Positions 36,375-46,600 of a stretch of DNA of 64,000 nt are shown piece by piece. Location: assembly GCF_029227915.1 (NCBI RefSeq), contig NC_079875.1:6634001-6698000 (forward strand), in the 5' to 3' direction. The position numbers were made by a program, and so were the translations under genes. The DNA comes from Hydractinia symbiolongicarpus (Eukaryota > Cnidaria > Hydrozoa > Anthoathecata > Hydractiniidae). Below the pieces are notes generated by a model. It ran no database searches, was not told the origin of the DNA, and saw only the letters and a program-made list of their open reading frames with translations. Every line of letters starts with the position of its first letter. The stretch's first letter is position 1.

Positions 36375-37472
36375 AACAAAAACAACAACGACAACAACAA
36401 CAATAACAATAACAAGACTTTACTGAAACGTAAACAATGCATTTCTTCCTCCTCTTCAGAAAGACATACAGTTAATTAGAACTAGCTAAACCTATTAATC
36501 CGTTATTTACAAAACGGGGGTAGGCAAACTTCTGAAGCTCTTCTCCATAGAGTGTAAAAATACGTCTCAGGGAATTGTGAGTGCGAATCGAAGCATGTCA
36601 AATGTTTGTGGTGACACAACTTCATCGCAAGATCTCAGTTCAAACTTGAACAAACATTAAAATACATGCACCTAAATATCTCTAAACAAAATAATTTTCT
36701 TTTATTCGTATATTTATTTTATTTATTCATTTTTACTTATAATTATTATATATATACTCGTTAAGCATATTGAGTTTGTTTTTATCTAAATGAAAGGCTA
36801 TTATCACTCTTTTTGGAATATTATTCTTGGCAGCTAAAGGTGCTTTAACACAAAGTCACTACGATGGAGTAAAGTGGAGACCAACAAGTTTACCAAAACA
36901 ACATGACAGATGTTAGCAACAACAAAATCTGGATTGATAACAAATTTCTCGTATGGAATCTATTGGAAGATGAGTTTTGAAAGTCTTGCTTTTGTGGTCG
37001 CTCTTCTCTGCAAAAATTATCGTGCTTAAATCGTACCTTACGACAAAAACGATCATGCACGTACTTTCCATCACATTCACACGTTTTAAGGTTAAACCCT
37101 AAAGGATGTTCATGAAGTTCTCTTCGTGCGTTAATACAGGAAGCATTGCACGTGTCACTAAATATCAGATCTCTGCACGAGTCGAACCAGTTCCCATATA
37201 ATTGGTGGCAAGATTTATCGTCCATGCAATCTCTCAGATGCTTTGTGCAGCTAACTTTCATGTCTTCATCTACTGAAGCATTCATGCAGCGCTTAAAACG
37301 CGCTCGAAATATATGACAAGGTACATCCTGTCCACAATCACAATTAATATATTTCTGCCCCATTCTATCAACTAAGGCTTGAGTCAAAACCTCTTGACAT
37401 CGTGAGGTACAAACTGGAAATGTCTCACCCTCTACGAGCAGTCTAATGCAATGTTTTTTGACCTCTTGGGAC
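35548..37472. repeat. 1.92 kb segmental duplication, copy 2
   Basis: Partner of 33207-35128. This copy continues into the true 5' end of the GAS1-like gene and is therefore likely the source copy. AACGTAC occurs twice at its left junction (35541-35554), a possible microhomology scar. Confidence 0.95.
36302..36411. repeat. (CAA)n microsatellite, copy 2
   Basis: Same tract as at 33962 with one extra CAA unit. It lies about 0.5 kb downstream of the GAS1-like stop codon. Confidence 0.95.
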
Positions 37473-37594
37473 ACCCTACTGCATTTAGTAAATGCTCCAC
37501 AATTCTTTTGAAGATTTTCACAAAGTTCCACCGCGGAGACTAACCGAGTGTATGTGAATAACAAAACCATTAAAACATTTATAGAAGGATACAT
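36890..37594 (-). CDS. GAS1/GFR-alpha-like GPI-anchored protein, intronless, 234 aa
   Basis: GAS1 and GFR-alpha proteins are cell-surface receptors or co-receptors (Hedgehog, GDNF family) built from GDNF-receptor/GAS1 Cys-rich domains. This ORF has a signal peptide (hydrophobic VLMVLLFTYTRLVSA, likely cut before VELCE) and two such domains. Domain 1 spans roughly residues 20-107 with CDCGQDVPCHIFRARFKRCM; domain 2 spans roughly 115-200 with CTKHLRDCMDDKSCHQLY and TCECDGK..HDRFC. A Ser/Asn-rich linker (NSSSN) and a hydrophobic end (LLSIQILLLLTSVMLFW) fit a GPI signal. Like vertebrate GAS1 it has no intron and two domains. The ATG at 37594 is the first in frame. A truncated duplicate lies 2.3 kb downstream. 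Whether it is orthologous to GAS1 or to GFRA/GFRAL cannot be settled here. Confidence 0.85.
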   Translation of the reverse strand: MYPSINVLMVLLFTYTRLVSAVELCENLQKNCGAFTKCSRVSQEVKKHCIRLLVEGETFPVCTSRCQEVLTQALVDRMGQKYINCDCGQDVPCHIFRARFKRCMNASVDEDMKVSCTKHLRDCMDDKSCHQLYGNWFDSCRDLIFSDTCNASCINARRELHEHPLGFNLKTCECDGKYVHDRFCRKVRFKHDNFCREERPQKQDFQNSSSNRFHTRNLLSIQILLLLTSVMLFW

Positions 37595-37860
37595 TTTTAT
37601 ATATTTTTCTTCTTACTGTTGTGAGATTTATTTACTAGTTTAATTCTGTACTCCTTGTTGTTGTGACATGATCAAGTATCTTTTTTCTGCTTTTTATGCC
37701 AACTTGACTCTTGAATGTTTATTTTTGCGATGTTATGTATCAAATTCTTGAACTTCGGCCAGTTTTAAAACAAACACGTTATAGTCCTTCTTTTATGTTG
37801 ACTTTTTAAGATGTCAGTACCCTCCTCCACTGAGCTTTATAACAGCCTTGAACTCAGAGA

Positions 37861-38269
37861 TTATCTTGGTAAAGTCTTTTTTACAAGGAACCTAATCAAT
37901 AGATCTTAAACAAGTGTTCCGATAAACGCTGACTTTGTGAACTTATTTTCAAATTAGAGTCAGAGCGTGTCGTTGTAGGAAAGGTTAGCGTGAGGGCGGT
38001 GAAAACTCAATAGTGTAGGCGGAATAAGAAATTCTGCGCTACTTTTGCATAGATGGAATTGCAACCTTGTCTCCATCCTACTGTACATTTAGCCATTAAG
38101 TAAGTCCTTGGGGATTTGGCATCAGGCAACAAATCCTGGGGACTAAGGGGGTAAATTTTTATTGGCATAGTTTTAAATGATACTTCGAGCTACAATGACC
38201 TTGGCGACAAGCCATGAAAATAAGACGTTTGGGACGGTTCTTATATTATGCAATATAAAGACATGTAAC
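37861..38269. repeat. 409-bp block, source copy of the inverted segment
   Basis: Reverse complement is present at 35133-35541. It lies about 0.27 kb upstream of the GAS1-like start codon and may include part of its promoter. The two arms form an inverted repeat with a 2.3 kb spacer. Confidence 0.93.
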
Positions 38270-38345
38270 CAACCTCATTCCCAGTGCTTGTTGTCGCAAC
38301 CGTCAGAAATCAAAAAAGACATAGCGGGCGCTTGAAACGAAGTTG
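38270..38345. repeat. Hairpin MITE, CAACCTCGTCCC family
   Basis: Left end CAACCTCATTCCCAG, right end TTGAAACGAAGTTG; degenerate inverted ends around 76 bp. It abuts the right edge of the 409-bp block. Confidence 0.55.
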
Positions 38346-38591
38346 ATTTATAACCGCATTTGATGGAATGAATAAACGTTAGAAAAGAAAATTATTTCTA
38401 ATAGAATTTTTGGGATGTTCATGCTGTATACTTTAAACTTTTATGCAATATAGAAAAATTACGAAAGAATGATTTCATTTCACTTCAATTCAAGGGTATG
38501 AATGAATGACTGAATAAATGAATAAATGAACTAATTTATAAATGAATGAATGAATGTATAAATAAAATTATGGGCCTGTAACAAGTTTTAT

Positions 38592-38682
38592 CCAATCTCG
38601 TTCCAAGGCCTCTCTATCCATATATTATGTTGAGGAAACAGTTCTTTATCATAAATATAAAAGAGCCGTGGGAATGAATTTG
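38592..38682. repeat. Hairpin MITE, CAACCTCGTCCC family
   Basis: Left end CCAATCTCGTTCCAAGGC, right end AGAGCCGTGGGAATGAATTTGG. Imperfect inverted ends. Confidence 0.5.
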
Positions 38683-39052
38683 GTGCTATGAAAACAGACT
38701 TATTGTTCAGGACACTCAACACGAAATATCTCTCCTAATTTTGTACTCCTCTTCGAATAGTTAGTGGTTGGTAAGGACCTAGTAATATGAAAAAAGGTTA
38801 GCCTGAATCTTTAAAGATAATAAAAAATGTATGTAAAGAGATGTTACGAACACCCTGTAGGATCTGTAGGATCAGTGTCGCTTGTGCTGCATAAAACATT
38901 CATAACTTTACTTAAAGTTGAGAAGTATATATAGTCAACAGAAATAAACTAGATTGAAAATTAGGTTATGGAATATTAATAGATGTGGTATATACTTTAT
39001 AACCCTGTCATCAAACATCGGCATTAGGGCTTGTAGAGGAAAGATGTAGTCA

Positions 39053-39124
39053 ACAACCTCATCCCCAGCGTTTTTCGCCGTCTTCTTTTATATCATAAAG
39101 ACAAAATCCCTAGAGACGAGGGTT
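39053..39124. repeat. Hairpin MITE, CAACCTCGTCCC family
   Basis: Left end CAACCTCATCCCCAGCG and right end CCCTAGAGACGAGGGTT are inverted copies, about 72 bp overall. Confidence 0.6.
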
Positions 39125-40135
39125 ACAAGACAAATATCCTAACTCGCTTACTTTGGTTTTCTAATCTGAGCTTCTTTCAAGAACTGCATCGTGTAAAAGA
39201 TTTCTTTAAACATTTTAAACCTTATATTTCTTGCCTAAATTCCTTGACTCTCACGAATACCCTGGGAACTAAGTTAAGATTTTTGTTTTTTTACACAATA
39301 AATTGAAGGTATTTTGTTACAGAGTTAAAAAACTTTTATTTTATGATATACCACAAACAAAGAGCTTTTCTAAACATACATGTTTTCTTATGAAATAAAA
39401 TATTTTGGATGGATTCCATACCTTTTATAAAGTGCCTTTTTATTTTTTTTGTGTATTTTGGATGCTTTTCTTGGCTAGTGCCCTGCCTTGTATTTTAAAT
39501 GGGTCATTAAACACCTTCTAATTCATGGTCATTATTTAGATTTAACCAGGAGACCCAATCTTCCACGTCGGGTGGAACAGTAAGCATAATCGCATATCCG
39601 CGTGGGGTGTTTAGTATAAATATAGTGTCTATCGCACGTATCGTATCAAAAATCAGTTAATCTGATTCGAAAAGCTTAAACTTTTGGTCAAATGTCTCGA
39701 AACGTAAAAAAGTTTAATTTTATTCAACTTTTTTTTGTAGTACGCATATAAAAAATTAAACAAACAAAAGAATAATTAAGAATAGTTATCATTTAAACCA
39801 ATAATTGAAAGCAAACAAGAAACCGCGGTCAGTTTGAAATCACACTTTCCGGTCAAGAATAGAAGAATGTGAAGCTAGGATACCGATATGAATATCCATG
39901 GAAAAAATAATTAGCTGTATCCAGTTGCATCGGTTGCATGTGCACGTAAATTCTGTATTAGGGGCGGATAAATAAAATTAAATATAAAGTTAAACCAAAT
40001 TGTTCATGAAAATAATCAGAGCATGGTGTGTCAAAAATAGAAAACTAGTGAAAAATAACAATAACTCGAATCCATGTGATGAAAATGTCCTGAACTTCGC
40101 CGCCGCGATGAAAGGGTAAACTAACAACGGGTGGG

Positions 40136-40690
40136 GTGCAAGGTCCAAGCACAGGTATTACGTGTCTCGCACAACCAGGTATAAGTACAGGTATAATGTG
40201 TGTCGCACATCAAGTGAAGGTCTAAGTACAGGTATAATGTGTGTTGCACATCAAGTGAAGGTCTAAGTACAGGTATAATGTGTGTCGCACAACCAGGTAT
40301 TAGTACAGGTATAATGTGTGTCGCACATCAAGTGAAGGTCTAAGTACAGGTATAATGTGTGTCGCACAACCAGGTATAAGTACAGGTATAATGTGTGTCG
40401 CACATCAAGTGAAGGTTTAAGCACAGGTAAAATGCTTTTTTCACATCAAGTGAAGGTCTGAGTACATGTATTACCTGTGTCGCACATACGGATGGAGTGC
40501 AAGGCCAAAGTATAGGTATTACGAGTGTCGCACAAACGGTGAAGGTCTAAGTACAGGTACAATGTGTATCACACGAACAATGGAGGTCTAAGTACGAGTA
40601 CAATGCGTGTAGCACAAACAGTGGAGGTCTAAGTACAGGTATAATGTGTGTTGCACAAACAGTGGAGGTCTAAGTACAGGTATAACCCAG
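40136..40690. repeat. Minisatellite of a 50-60 bp composite unit
   Basis: Repeated phrase GGTCTAAGTACAGGTATAAT followed by GTGTGTCGCACATCAAGTGA or GTGTGTCGCACAACCAG. About ten to twelve variant copies; the middle copies are nearly identical, while the outer ones have drifted. No coding frame is maintained. Confidence 0.9.
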
Positions 40691-40813
40691 GCTACCACTA
40701 CTGTAGTTACTTTATTAGCCGAAATTTTCGCAGAAAGAGAATTAAGTGTGTCGCGGTTTGTAAAAGTAAATTCCTTATAAAATCAGATTTTTTTTTCAAT
40801 CCGCAAAAATAAA

Positions 40814-41303
40814 TACCTCATCGGTTAAAATTTCGTCGGTGAAATTTTTTTGGTTGGTTATGAAATTTCACTGGCGGAAAGTGACGAAATTTTTCTGAAA
40901 TTTTGTCACTTTTAACCGACAAAAAGTTTAAACCCTCTTTCAGTAGAAAACAGTTTTTTAGTTTTTTTAATTATATTTGACAAAACAAATGCTTATCAAA
41001 AAATAATACAAGTGTTTTTTTCGTCACTTTCAAAACATTCTTCGCTTTCTTTGAGAAAAAACTTACTTATTTTTTTTTTCAAATATGACTTTAAAGTGGT
41101 CTGTCGACTTCAAACACGAATAAAAACACTTAAAGAGAAAATTCAATTTTGTTGAAAAATTTCATCGGCCAAAATTTTTAGTCGGTTATAAAATTTCGTC
41201 GGTCAAAACATTTCGTCGGTTATAAAATTTCGCTGGTGAAAAGTGACGAATTTTTTTTCAAATTTCGTCACTTTTCACTGATGAAATTTTAACCGATAAG
41301 GTA
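40814..41303. mobile_element. 490-bp terminal-inverted-repeat element flanked by TA
   Basis: The left end TACCTCATCGGTTAAAATTT is repeated inverted at the right end (about 30 bp, few mismatches). Many subterminal copies of AAATTTCGTCGGTTATAAAA occur inside. Both outer edges carry TA, consistent with a TA target duplication. No transposase is present. Confidence 0.7.
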
Positions 41304-41707
41304 CCGCGAAGCTTTCGAAAGTCTTAAAGGGCCAACCTCGTCCCCAGGGTCTTGTAGCCCCTGAGCCGTTATTACTTTCTGGAAAGTTTCAAAAATTAAT
41401 GTATTATTGGGAGGGGATTATTCAGTGTTCCAGAGGGTAAATCTTTACTTTTTCTCAAACTTTCTCTACCTTGAAAAAAATTACCTGTTTCTTGCAAGTT
41501 TGAGATGAAAAAGTGCCGCTGTAAACAATTTTTATTTTCTCAACAAGTCTTAAATTCTCAAGAAATTATAATCAATATATTTTATACCAATTTTAGCATT
41601 TTTAAATATGTTGATAAGAAATTAAAAATTAAAATTTCATCATGTCTGTAAAGCACATCCCAAACTCAAGAACAAAAGTGACAAGGCAGATATCTTTTTC
41701 GTTCACT

Positions 41708-42004
41708 CTACTCTTTAAAAAAAGTTTTTAACACCATTTGAACATGATGTTCCCAGTTGACTTGCTCATCAGAAAGAATACCAAGCTCAACTTCCAATGC
41801 TCGTATATATGCAGCTGTTTCCAACAAAATTTGCTTGTTTGTTTTTCGTTTACAATTTTTATCTGAAGGTAATAAATTCTCTAACTCGTCGAAGCACTTC
41901 TTAAAAACTTGGTTACGTTTTTGTCCTCTTTCCCGCGCTTGCATGCGAATTCGATTCATTTGCTCGGCGACCGGCAGTTTATCTTGCATTCTTGTTGGGT
42001 TCAT
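41708..42004 (-). CDS. Divergent bHLH transcription factor, single exon, 98 aa
   Basis: bHLH proteins dimerise through two helices and bind E-box-type DNA through the basic region. Residues about 17-75 show basic region plus helix 1 (RMQARERGQKRNQVFKKCF then DELENLLP), a loop (SDKNCKRK) and helix 2 (TNKQILLETAAYIRALEVEL), a good overall bHLH pattern. The protein is almost only this domain, with 17 residues before and about 25 after it. Counting back from helix 1, the Glu-Arg pair of the basic region appears two residues too far upstream compared with common families, so DNA contact may be altered. I could not place it in a named bHLH family. The ATG at 42004 is the first in frame; no intron is apparent. 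The same-region plus-strand frame is a shadow. Confidence 0.8.
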   Translation of the reverse strand: MNPTRMQDKLPVAEQMNRIRMQARERGQKRNQVFKKCFDELENLLPSDKNCKRKTNKQILLETAAYIRALEVELGILSDEQVNWEHHVQMVLKTFFKE

Positions 42005-43634
42005 TTTTTGCTGATTTCAGAATGCTTCGATGTTGATTGCAAATGTTTTTGTCAATTTCAATAACAACATATCTACAACTTGTCTATATATGATCTAATA
42101 ATGTTACTTTACGAATTTTAGTGCGCAATCTTTCTCCAGAAGCTTATTATATGGAAGAAATATTGAGGACTGGTACTTAAGTTGTTACCTCGATTGTTAC
42201 CTTATATTTTACATAACCAGACAGAAGTTGGTTTGTGTTTCAACAAAACGTGCAACCTATTCACTAAACCCCGTTCTGAAGTTGTTTGCAGTCGCACGGA
42301 AGTAATTTCGGTTCAAAGTTGTTTCTTCTCAATTTTGTTTGTCATGCAAAGATAATATTTCAAAAGTTAGGCATAAAATTTCACTTCATGTTTTAATTTT
42401 TCTGGTATTATTTGATCTTGTTGTAATATGAGAAAAATAAAACATCCGGACTCTAGCGTGCTGACGTAGGGTTCATGTTTGAGGGTGTGACCTTGAATAC
42501 ACAATATATAGTCTCTCTGTAACAACTTTATAGCTTCTTACAATTTTCTTTCAAAATTCCATAGGACTGGTAACTAGTGAAAACTAATCTAAAGCAGTTC
42601 TCACACCAAAATGTTAATCAACTCCCTACAAAGCGTTTACGTTCCAAAGGCCTGAACACATTGCAGATTCTTAGATGGAAATGAGAAATGATGAATGTTA
42701 TTTTCTGTTCCAGTTTTAAAGCAATAAGATATCCTCGTCCCCAGGGTCTCTTAGCCCCTAAGCCATTATTGCGAAACGGCTAACAAATTAATTAAAGAGG
42801 TAAAATGCCCTGTGAACAATGTTGGTAAGAAGAGTACTGAGTCTGAATGGATATAAATTTAATACAATGTTAAATACAAAGTAGAATTTCAATGTTTTAT
42901 GTATTATTGCCATTTTTGGACCAATTTTGACCTAAAAATGTATTTATTATTGATTGTTTGAGACGTGTGATATTTAATGCGATGTCAGGAAGAAACAATT
43001 GACTTGGTTATGTTAACTCTGATTCGGGATTATATCTGGCAAAAATAAAAATAAATACTCCTATTCATAAATTCAATACAAAAATGAGACTAAGCATAGA
43101 ATTGAGGCCAGGGCTGCTAAAAAAACTCTTTATTTTAAGCCGGGCACAACAAAGTTGAATTCAAGTGAGAAACGATTAATTTTTTTTAATTTCTCATTAC
43201 GCTCACCATGCTGCGCTTATTTAACGTCACAACATAGGTGTTTGTGATTGTATTTTTTAGGGCTGGGGTTTTCATTAATGCAAATATGGAAATTTATATA
43301 GTATTCTAAACACGTGAACAATTGATAAGGAAATTTTTCTCTGTAAAAACTGATGAATTTAGAAAATGCACAAAGGAAAATGAAGAATTCGAAAACAGCA
43401 TGATTATATTCAATTTTCTTCATATTATATCACCCTCGACCCGACGTAATACGTAATATTCACAGTATATTGTCTCACTTATTCAACTATTTTCCAGAAC
43501 CCAAATCTCTTCATTGTCTGGACACTAAGGTTTTTATGTACAGGTCCAGTGATGATTTATCTCACCAATCAGATAATCTGATTGGTCATTTTTGTCACCA
43601 AATTTTACTCCGATTATTCTTATTCTCGATTATC
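42005..43634. other. Intergenic space between bHLH and TIMP
   Basis: Contains a half copy of the hairpin family (CCTCGTCCCCAGGGTCTCTT near 42732, parallel to the one at 41334) and otherwise AT-rich sequence. No gene recognised. Confidence 0.45.
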
Positions 43635-46600
43635 TCATTTTGCTTTTGCTAAACTGTCCTTCTTCGCTTCGCTTTCTCTTGTCTTGTTTTTCCCCAAACA
43701 AGTGTTGATTCTTTCTAACGAATATTTTGAAAATTTACAAACTCCACCATCTTGAATACAAATACCGTTACTTTCAAAACATTTTCTTTTATGCGTGGAC
43801 ACACGACGACACTTGCCAGCTTTCGTCTGACCACCATAATGTCGAAGGCAGCGATTACTATGGCAACCAGTGACCATGCAGTTGCATGAAAGTTTATTTT
43901 TACGAAACGCTTTTCGCATATGTTTCGAGAGTTTCGTCCATTTCGAGAGTAACCCGCAACTGGTGACGTAAACTTTGTTTCGTTTTATACTTCCACCTAG
44001 AAGATACAGTGTGTTTCGTCGAACATGTGCGTTACACATGGCCGTTGTACGTGGCGAGAAGATAATCTTTTTCCCGCCTTTAGTAAATATGTTTGAGTTT
44101 GGTTGATGGAATATTCTTTTGACTTCTACTTCGAAATTTACTATGTAAATATTCGCTGGTCGAATTCTCATGCCAGTTTTAATTTTTGCAAGTATAGCTA
44201 TAAAAATAATAAAGAATGAATTAATAAGAATTAATAAAATTAAAAGAAAAAAATGTTTAGTTACACACAAAATGAGAATGTAGCTCAACCCTACAACCTA
44301 AAACAAGAGATCGTAATCTCCTTTTTCAGTTTTTTTTTCAAAAACCGAATCTATGGCTGGTTTATGAAGTAGTCAGTTCTCATTCTCCTATTCAGGGTCT
44401 TTTGGCCATTATTATGAAGCGGTCAAATTCATATAAAGGTAAAATACGTACTTAATGTTTGCTAACTATTTTATTAATTCCAGGAATTTTCAATTTTTGA
44501 CTTTACTTTGGGAAGAGGAGTGACAAACTCAAATGTAAATTTCTGGTTTGGTATGTTCACGATTGTATACACAACTTAAGAAATTGTTAACACTAAAAAA
44601 TATATAATAATTTCGATATGTGGAATTTACTTATAAGAAAAGAAGGTTTTTTGCGATTATTTACTGTATTTTGTGTTTCCAGTGAAACCCAAAAATTTAA
44701 AAGATCACATGACAAATGTAATCTGTTTTCTGATGAAAAAGTTATTTAACTCACTAAAAAATTTTTGAAATTAAAAATTCAGTTGACGATGAGATACTTT
44801 CAAAGATAGATAGATCTTATAATTGCAATCTGAAACACTTATACGGCCTGGTAACAAGGTTGATTTCGCGCGCTGAGAGGCAAAGCAATGCTTGCACATT
44901 AAGCAGCACATTTTCTGTGACGTCATCAGAAGCTTGAGATTTGTTAAAAATACCACTATCTGCTTAAAATTTGATTACTTTTGTTCCAGAGCGAGTTTTT
45001 GCATTCTGTAATAAAGATATTTAACATATTTTCCGGGTTTTACGTGGATCGCATAAAAAATTACCAAAAATCCGATTTTTTCCGATTTTCGGGCAAAATC
45101 GGACAAAATCGGGATATCGGATTAATCACGTGTTCAAATTATGCAAAATGATTCTTCTTAATAAAATAAAAGCTGTGTTGCAAGTTTCAAGTTCTAAGGA
45201 TAATCCTAACATGAGTTATTAAATTTTCCCCATTATAAGGATTTCATAGAGATTTTTAGGAGTAGTTTCTCAGACATTAAGATAGCAATAAGGAGTTATT
45301 AAAAAAAGAAACCGTCAGGGGGGGTGGAATCCGCCCCACCGGACCTAATAAGGTTATGTAAATTTATGTGAGAATCTACCTTATAGAACTGAATAAAATG
45401 TTTAAAGAAAAAGATATTTCCCAACCTCTTCCCCAGGGTTCTTCTACGCCTGTGACATTCTAACCATCCTGTAACAATATCATAGGTGTTAAAGAGCCCT
45501 GGGGACAAGGTGGCGATATTTCGCACGTAAAAATCTGTTTACTAAATCGCTAACTCTTTTCCGGATGTAGCAAAACTTCAGCTAGTATGAACTAACCGGA
45601 TTAAAAAGGCGGAGCTTTAGACCGGGATATCGGTTTCTTTTTTGATATTCTAGACTTCTTAAAATAAACCCAATCTTGTTACAATAGGCACCTTCACCTT
45701 AAGAAGGATAAGTTAAACATGAAGGGTATAATAAGATAGGAAACACGACGCGATTACTGTTTGTACTGCGCATATTCAGTAGGGGCTAATAAGACCCTGG
45801 GAAAATTGTTTAATTAATTTCCTAATTATACTGTTTTTTTATTTTTAATAAGATCAGACGAGAAATGATAACATTCTGTTTAGACTTTTAATGAGAGAAG
45901 ATCATTTCTCGTCTTCTGTGGACATCAAATAACAAAAACATTGGCAGAATACGGCTGCATTGTGCTCAGATTTATCTCGGTTAACGGTTCAGTATTCTTG
46001 TCCAGAGTAAAGTATTTTAACTTAAGAGATATCTCAGTCTAAATACTCTGATGACGTCATACACTCATAAACACGTACGAATTTTTTGGGTTTTCTTCCT
46101 GTTGCTATCCTGTTAAATAGAGTTTCTTGGTTAGAAATAAAAACCTTGTCCCAGGATATCGCAGTACTAGAAGAGCCCTGGGAACTAGGTTGTAATAATA
46201 ACACGATTAATTTTACAAATGAAATTCGAAAGCTGTTATATTAAGATTAAATCAAAAAGAGAAACTATGTTTTTATCTGTTACTCTTGTTTCAACGTTGC
46301 CCCCATGTCTTTTTAAGCTTAAAGCTTCCCAGGTGTAGAAAAACCCTGGGAACGAGTTTGAATCCTATTTTTGGAAATTGATAATATTGCATCAAATTCC
46401 CGCGCAATTTCTCGTACTATCCTTGTCACGGCTAGACAACTTCGGTAAGAGTCCTTTTATATCTATTTAGCAAAACAAAGCTTCGCATGGCGTCAGAGAA
46501 TTATAAAGATTATGTATTTTGTCTCAATGTCTGGTCTATCTCAAACATAATCCACTTAAAATAGTTTTTGATCTGTTTGTAAAATAATATCTTCGCTTTA

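Larger units (their letters stand above)
37596..41707. other. 4.1 kb without a recognised gene (repeats)
   Basis: Holds the upstream region of the GAS1-like gene, the source copy of the inverted block, three hairpin-family copies, a short (GAAT)n tract near 38497-38566, a minisatellite and an inverted-repeat element, described separately. No coding similarity was recognised between 38.7 and 40.1 kb. Confidence 0.5.

Noticed and set aside
41757-42014. 85-codon plus-strand frame opposite the bHLH gene
   Set aside because: It is the antisense shadow of the bHLH coding region.
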